A program made the translations under genes and the position numbers. Shown one piece after another: positions 57,991 through 64,000 of a DNA stretch of 64,000 bases (its first letter is position 1; every line of letters starts with the position of its first letter). Under the pieces are notes generated by a model. It was not told the DNA's origin. It worked only from the letters and a program-made list of their open reading frames with translations, and did not search any database. Source of the DNA: Papio anubis. Taxonomy: Eukaryota > Chordata > Mammalia > Primates > Cercopithecidae. The DNA is taken from NCBI RefSeq assembly GCF_008728515.1, contig NC_044981.1, positions 8,068,895 through 8,132,894 of the forward strand, given 5' to 3'.

Positions 57991-58893
57991 GTCCTTCTTT
58001 AGTTACTCTGATACTTCCTAATCTAGTAGCTGATTTAGGAATGATGTAGGCTGACTGCAGAATAATTGTTTTAAAAGATAGAAAAATTGGATGATGCCAG
58101 AAAAGATCCAGAGAAAGCCATTTTGATTTTGGATTTTTAGTCCCATTAGGACTAACTTATATGGGGTATTAGACTCCGTCTTGGATAGAGAAGAAAGGAA
58201 ATTTTGCATGGTAGGTTCTGATGTTGATGGTTGAGTTCAGGACTTCCGGCATGGCCCATAGGTGAGAGAATAATTCAGACCTTCCAGCACTGGGAGTCTG
58301 CATTTAAATTCTATGAGGAAGTAAAAACGTGTTAAAAGTTAAAGCCGAAACGTGAACATAAACCATACACATCAAAAGCCAAAAAGCTTAGGGCTGGAAA
58401 GCTGAAAAGCTGTGAGAAGGCAGAATGGGAATGGCTGGGGCTGGGCTTCTTGGTAGGTGGCTGGGCTCTCGGTACTCCCTGGGCCTTCACTGGTGGTCCC
58501 ATCTACTCCCAATGCTTGATTTTAGTGGTAACAGAATTCCAGTAAGGATACAAGTCTGGTTTTAACTCGCGCCCACACCGTTAAAAACTATCGCTTGTCA
58601 GAAGAGAGAAGAAAGCTCAAAGCAAGGCCTTTCCCAAGGTGGTGGTGAAAACTGCCCCTCCCCTACAGGAACTGTGGGTTTAACCCAGCTGCCTCATCAA
58701 CGTACATTTCACAGATTTCCAAATGGAGCACAGATGAGGTGGAGGTAGGAGATGTTTGCAGAGTGAAAATGACGATTACGGCTATTTTATAACTTGTAGC
58801 AACCACAATTTATTCAAATAATAATGTAATGATTGGTTTAATTATGCCTTTAAAAAAGTTAAATGTTTTTAGTTTTTCATTTTGAAAAGTTTA
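57991..58893. other. Unique DNA, repeat-poor
   Basis: About 900 bp without recognised repeats. The part from 58565 to 58860 keeps CpGs ('taactcgcgcccacaccg', 'tgacgattacggc') beside AT words ('ggtttaattatgcc'), so it is a weak candidate for conserved DNA. Confidence 0.4.
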
Positions 58894-59191
58894 TGTATTT
58901 ATTTTTTGAGACAGGGTCTTATTCCTGTTGCCCAGGCTGGAGTGCAGGGGCACAATCATGCCTCACTCCAGCCTCGACCTTCTAGACTCAAGAAATTCTC
59001 CCACCTCAGCCTCCCAAGTAACTGGGACCACAGTTGCATTCCACCATACCTGGCTAATTTTTTGTATGTTTAGTAGAGACAGGGTTTCGCCACGTTGCCC
59101 AGGCTGGTGTTGAACTTCTGGACTCAAGCGATCCGCCCACCTCAGCCTCCCAAAGTGCTGGGATTACAGGTATGAGCCACTGTGCTGGGCC
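58894..59191 (-). mobile_element. AluJ
   Basis: Antisense J-type Alu ('aacttctggactcaagcgat') with a TTTA-rich tail. Confidence 0.9.
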
Positions 59192-59749
59192 AGAAATTAA
59201 ATTTATTTCACATTTGAAAGGTCTAGCCTAGGGTCCATCAGTCAAAGGTTTGGGGAAGAAACCCGGCTTTATTTTTTTCTTCCAGTTTCACATACATAAT
59301 TCTATTTAACATTAAGCATACTATGACTTTCATTCTAATTTAACTTCCTCACAGCAGACACCTCCGTACTTAGTGTGGATGTTCGAGGTTATCCAAACAA
59401 TATGGCATCTCAATGGGTTATCCTGATAGGTTCCAAAGAACTCTCCTCTAAGTCTTGGCTCTGTTCCTGAGAGCAGTAGCCCCGTGGTCTTCAATCCTGG
59501 ATGCATTTAAAAATCATCTGGACAGCTTGATTCACTGGTTTGGAATAGGGACTGGGAGTAAGTAGTTTTCAAATGCTCCCCGAAAGAGGTAGCTAGAGCC
59601 AGGAAACAGATTGTTAGATAAGCAGAAATTCTTAAGTCATATTATTAATATGTATTGGTGTTTAAAGGAATATGGCATGGTCCTTTTGTGATGCAAATAG
59701 CCTGTTTCCAGTATTCTAATTTTTTTATTTGGAAGTCTGAATATGTACA
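59192..59749. other. Unique DNA with a MER5-like scrap
   Basis: 'cgtggtcttcaatcctggat' and 'aaaaatcatctggacagctt' at 59488-59530 resemble a MER5 end. The rest is unrecognised. Confidence 0.4.
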
Positions 59750-60085
59750 CAGTAATGTATTGCTTAATGATGGGGCTATGTCTCAAGAAATGCATTGTTA
59801 GGTGATTTCATGGTTGTGTAAGTACATCACAGAGTGTACTTACACAAACTGAGGTGGTGCAGTCTGCTACACACCTAGGCTGTATGATACAGCCTGTTGT
59901 TCCTAGACTGCAAACCTATACAGCATGTTACAGTATTGAATTCTGTAGGCAATTGGAACACAATCGCATGTATTCGTATGTCTAAAAATAGAAAAGCTAA
60001 GTAAGACTATGTATTATAATCTTTCAAGGACCACTGTTGGATATGCAGTCCATTGTTGATGGAAACGTTGTGATATGCGTGACTG
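59750..60085 (+). mobile_element. Tigger-type non-autonomous transposon
   Basis: A 336-bp deletion derivative. It starts cagtaatgtattgcttaatg and ends atatgcgtgactg, decayed inverted ends of the same family as the 16735-18899 element; TA follows at 60086-60087. 'agagtgtacttacacaaac' lies near its left end. Confidence 0.88.
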
Positions 60086-60377
60086 TATCTAGTATTGCCT
60101 GCAAGTGTGTGTATGAATAATACATAATAACACAACTGCACAGGCTTCATTACATAAGAAACTTCCCTTAGTCCACTTAGAAGATATCTGACCCCAGCAC
60201 TGACAGTAAGTCTTCATTTATGCCCATTAAGGGCCCTATAATCTTGCAAAAGTGATCACATAATATTTATTCATATTGACATTTAATACACAAGTGAGAA
60301 ACACCTACAAATTCCATGAGTTTTCAGAAGCGTTATTTTCCTATCATAGTACTTTTGGTGGCATATTTTTTTTTTTT
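60086..60377. other. Unique AT-rich DNA
   Basis: No feature recognised. Confidence 0.35.
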
Positions 60378-60540
60378 AACTTTTTCTTATGGACATTGTA
60401 AAAATGCATGGGAAAGTAGAGAAAATGGTATACTCAGTCCCCATTTTCTAAACATCCAGCTTCAACAGTGATCAACGTTTTGCCCATCTGGTGTTTTGTC
60501 TTTTCTTCTTCCTTTATCTTCCCATAGAGACAAACATAAC
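60378..60540 (-). mobile_element. L1M 3' UTR fragment
   Basis: 'catccagcttcaacagtgat' and 'aacgttttgcccatctgg' match the antisense 3' UTR of old L1M elements. Confidence 0.6.
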
Positions 60541-61611
60541 TCCATAATTCTTTCACTTTCTTTGAAAAATTTTGTAATTGTTTAATATTACACTGCCAAC
60601 AACCCTCACTCATCTCTTGATTGAAGAGGCAGGCTGTAATTCCATCTCTGGTTTGCAAGGTTTCCTTCTAAACCTAAACCCTTAAGCTATGTTCTTGCAG
60701 ACTGGGACATTAGCAAGATCTCTCGATTGAATTACAGAATTGCATTCCACCAAGGATTCAGTTTTGTAGAGTACTTAACATTGAACTACATGATGAGGCA
60801 CAGGAGTAATGGGTCTTTTCAGTAATACCATCTTTTTTTTCCCTTCCGTAAATCAAAGGCAGTATTACAAGACCTTTAGCTATTCAGCATGAATGGAGTT
60901 AAAAGTATACAGGGGCTGGAAATAGCCCCCAAATTAAGGCCATTCTGTCATCTCCACAAGGTTTATTCTTTTACCCCTAGTAGTTAATATGAATAATTGA
61001 AGAATCCGAGAGCTTTTCTGTGATTTGAAATTTTTGGAGGTATAGATTCCACAGTTTCCATTGCCCTGGAAGCTGAAACAGAAGAAATGACCTGACTTGT
61101 GTCTGCTTTCTGCCGGTGACCCCTTTTGGGGCTCTGATGCAATCCCCAGGCAGCGGGGTGCTTTGCCTTCCAACTTTGAGGCTGAGAGTTTATAGGTCAC
61201 TACTGGCTCTGAGGCAGCTTGGACTTTCCTCTGGGTTTGACTCTGGCAATACAATAAAAAGACCATTGTAGAGAATTTCCCATCCTCAGGAAGGTCCAAG
61301 GACAACACTCTTGAACCTGCGCAAACTTGTTCTCCATCTGGGAGCTCAAACTAGGAGGCTGTGGATACTTCTAACCCAGATTCAGTTAACCTCAAGATTT
61401 TGCCATGGTAGTTCTGGGCCTTTGAGTCTCAGCCTTCTTTTGTCTTCTGTGACTTCAAGGAGAATATGAATTTTCTGGATGATTTTGTAAAACGATACTT
61501 AATTTTATTTTAAAAAAATGTTGTTTGTAAATGTGGAAGCAAAGAGAGGAATTAGGAAAAGGGAGAAAGCTGTAAAAATTTGGGAACCCAAATCCCACCA
61601 ATTTTTGGGGG
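60541..61611. other. Unique DNA
   Basis: About 1.1 kb unrecognised. The 124-aa minus frame at 60934-61308 has no domain features. Confidence 0.4.
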
Positions 61612-61765
61612 ACAGGTAATGGAACTGTTTTATATCACAATTTTGGTGGTGGTTACACAAATCTATCTGTGTATTAAAATTCATAGACCTGTGTACCAAA
61701 AGAGAAAAAGCAAATTTTACTCTTACGATAATTTTTAAAAGAAAATAAATTGTTAATCAGGGGAA
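61612..61765 (+). mobile_element. L1M 3' end
   Basis: 'caattttggtggtggttaca' then 'ttcatagacctgtgtaccaa' follow the sense L1M 3' UTR. Confidence 0.7.
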
Positions 61766-61959
61766 AAATAAAATACCCAATCCTGCTCACGTTTGGAAGT
61801 AAAGAAAATTCCTCAAAGGGAAACAGCACCTTGGGGTTATCGACTATTTCAAAAGTTGTTTAAATTTCTGTTGAAGATTTTTTATTTTTACTTATTGTGT
61901 AGGTGATATTGTACTGACAGAAATTTTAAAAGTCACCAAGAATCATGTATCCACAGTAA

Positions 61960-62234
61960 ATCATTTGTTTACATTTATTTTTTATTATTTTATTTTATTA
62001 CAGACAGGGTCTTGCTTTGGTGCCCAACCTGGAGTGCAGTGGTGTGATCATAGCTCCCTGCAGTCTGGACTCCTGGGCTCAGGCAATCCTCTCTCTCTCT
62101 TTTTCTTTCTTTTGTGTGGAGATGAGGTCTTGCTACGTTATTCAAATTGGTCTCGAACTCCTGGCCTCAAGTGATTCTCCCATCTTGGTTTCCCAAAGTG
62201 CTGGGATTAAAAGCACGAGCCACTGTGCCATTCA
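61960..62234 (-). mobile_element. AluJ, diverged and internally deleted
   Basis: Antisense old Alu with a TTTTA-rich tail. The middle (about 62085-62120) is replaced or lost around a TCTC run. Confidence 0.82.
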
Positions 62235-64000
62235 TGTTTGCATTAAAAAAAAATAAAGAATCCTATAGGCTTCGGTGAAGTTTCTGCTTCTCTTTCACTT
62301 TGCTGGACAAAGGCCAGCCTGAGTCAGAGCTTCAGGGAGAGGAGAGGGCCTCCTTATTCCCAGTGTGGGCTGAGAATCATCCACTCCACTCCAGACCTGT
62401 GGCATCAGAAGCTGCATTTTAGCAAGATGGCCTTAGGTGATTTACTACACGTTGAACGTTGCAAGTGGCTGGTTGGGGATTTCTGGTTGCCATGCCGATT
62501 GCTGCAGAGGCCCGAAGTAAGTCCTTCCTCCTTGGAGGGTGGCCACAGAACACACACCTCTGCTGTTCCCTGTAGTTGAGTGTGAGGTTACTTTCCTGTC
62601 TCTATCTATTAGGGTCCCTTCCAGCGAAATGAGAGCAGCATATTAGAGTTGCCCATGGAAACTTCTGTTAACTCCATTTTTAATATCACAGGCAGTATTT
62701 GAGGATTATTTCCCCCTGCCATCCTAAAACATCTGCCTTTTCTCTTAAATTTAAGATGTAAATCATCTTCTAGCCAGTTAAGGGGAGCAGTTGAAGTGCA
62801 TGGGTAAAAACAGAATCTGGAAGACATGTGGGTATTTCCTTGGAAGTTATGGAAGGTTCTAGTTAGCCAAGATGAGCGCCTGGGGCAGAAAGAGTTCTTG
62901 TGGTCTTGGGTCGCTTGGTGAAAACAGAGTGTTCCATGCAGAGTTGCTGTGTTCACGCACACTGGTGTGGGTAGGTCTATCTGGTCCTGGAGGCAGCGGC
63001 GGATCTGTCAGGAACACTTTGTCCTGGGCGTGCTTTCTGACTGCTTGTGTCCAAATGCAACATGAGCCCCAAATGTTGGTGCAGAGAGGACTCCATGGCT
63101 TGCTGTCACTACATGAGCCTCTACGAGACCAGCTGGTGTTTCCCTGTTGGGTGACCTGACTGGCTCCACATGCCTTTAACTTTATGCAGAAAAAAATCCC
63201 AGTAAAAGCATCAGTTGGTGCTCACTGAGATTGCTTGCATCCTATATTTTTTCTTTTTAATTAATATTTCATGACCAGTTAACCAGCAGACTGTTACCCT
63301 TCTAATAAAGAAAAAGGTATTATAACCAATAAAATATATTTATTGCCCTCATTTTAAAGTCTTCATTAAGGACCCATCCCTCCCTTGTGAAAGTCTTTTT
63401 AAAAATACCATCAGAAGTACACAATAAATGGGGGAAAGAAGCCCTTGTTTGTTTAAAGAAGAAACATATTCCCTAACAGAAGATATAAAAGCGTAAGTCT
63501 GCAAATAAAAAATGTGGGTCTGTTTACTCAGTATAGGTTTTGTATCTAGCTCGTGTAGGTATGGTCATTCTCAATTTTGAGGGATTCGGGAATTTTTGCT
63601 TTTGTAAACTCAATATATGAGATATAATGCAACTCAAACATAAGAAAATAACTCGTTTTCATTCACATTATGAGAAAAGGGATGTAGTGCCTATAAGACC
63701 ATCTTACATGAACACAACACACATTTCTAAAGTTATGGCTATCAATTATTCTGGAAGCTTACATTGTGTGTTCCAGGAGTTGGAATCTGTTAAACAGATC
63801 TACACTACTGAAGATTCTGTACAAGACAGCTGGAGAAAGAGCTCAATGATTTCATTCTGAGGTGGCTAAATATCAATTAGCCAGAGAAAGTGAAGAAATT
63901 GTCAAGCAAAGGATGTGTGCAGAGCTCTTCCTTTGTGTGGTGAGAGCTCTTGGTTTTGCTCATCAGAGGAGATGCAGAAGGCTCCAAGCCGTCTGCACAC
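62235..64000. other. Unique DNA, 1.75 kb to window end
   Basis: A possible MER5-like scrap near 62380-62445 is too weak to call. Frames at 62872-63159 (95 aa, A at -3 before the ATG), 62609-62962 (117 aa, minus strand) and 63627-63860 (77 aa) lack recognisable features. From 63190 on the DNA is AT-rich. Confidence 0.45.

Noticed and set aside
60934..61308. 124-aa minus frame in unique DNA
   Set aside because: No recognisable domain, signal or conserved motif; consistent with chance.
1..64000. CRISPR arrays, operons, bacterial mobile elements, phage or mitochondrial insertions
   Set aside because: None seen; the repeat content is entirely that of a primate nuclear genome.
1..64000. tRNA or snRNA genes
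   Set aside because: No intact A/B-box cloverleaf or snRNA text was noticed apart from the Alu/7SL-derived promoters; a tRNAscan/Infernal run would be decisive.

Overview
The window looks like Old World monkey nuclear DNA (macaque, baboon or green-monkey type). It is packed with Alu elements, and at least three of them (4189-4492, 18081-18369, 51701-52004) carry changes I associate with the cercopithecid AluYRa-type subfamilies: a right arm reading 'cacctcgcccggcta' and a 5' end reading 'aggcttgagcca'. AluY, AluS and AluJ, primate L1P, and older L1M, L2, MIR, MER5, Tigger and MaLR copies are all present. I see no feature of bacterial, viral or organellar DNA.

I find no protein-coding gene, coding exon or functional RNA gene that I can support. 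The longer open frames lie inside Alu or L1 copies, in simple pyrimidine/purine tracts, or are short frames in unique DNA without recognisable domains. The segment is best read as intergenic DNA or the inside of a very long intron.

Layout: 0-7.4 kb holds an L1P 3' end, a truncated 7SL RNA retropseudogene joined to an AluY, and a long antisense L1M broken by a Tigger2-like element, an LTR and two Alus. 8-13.3 kb is Alu, MaLR, L2 and MIR with unique DNA between. 13.3-16.7 kb is mostly unique. 16.7-18.9 kb is a Tigger-type DNA transposon split by three Alus. 19.2-24.7 kb is L2, L1M, MER5 and Alu. 24.7-30.1 kb is mostly unique, with a 400-bp pyrimidine tract and an LTR-like repeat. 30.3-32.3 kb is an L1P with a perfect 19-bp target duplication. 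32.3-41.5 kb is largely unique, with a MaLR LTR, L1MB and an ERV1-type LTR. 42-45.3 kb is an L1 nested in an L1, then a Tigger end and an L1MA 3' end. 46-47 kb holds a second copy of the LTR-like repeat, split by an MLT1. 47-51.3 kb is mostly unique with two Alus. 51.3-52.4 kb is a large TTTC/TTCC tract holding a young Alu. 52.5-55.6 kb is the longest repeat-poor stretch. The rest is Alu, MIR, L2 and Tigger fragments separated by unique DNA.

The most unusual structures are two perfect inverted repeats within 330 bp: an 18-bp stem at 56882-56952, and 41-bp arms with a 19-bp spacer at 57103-57203 that run into an Alu tail. Several repeat-free, AT-motif-rich blocks (notably 52480-53770, 47160-48020, 36780-37130 and 14221-14540) are candidate conserved regulatory DNA, but that rests on texture alone and needs alignment. 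Family names come from recognising consensus sequence by eye; subfamily names are tentative and boundaries are approximate unless a target-site duplication is given.
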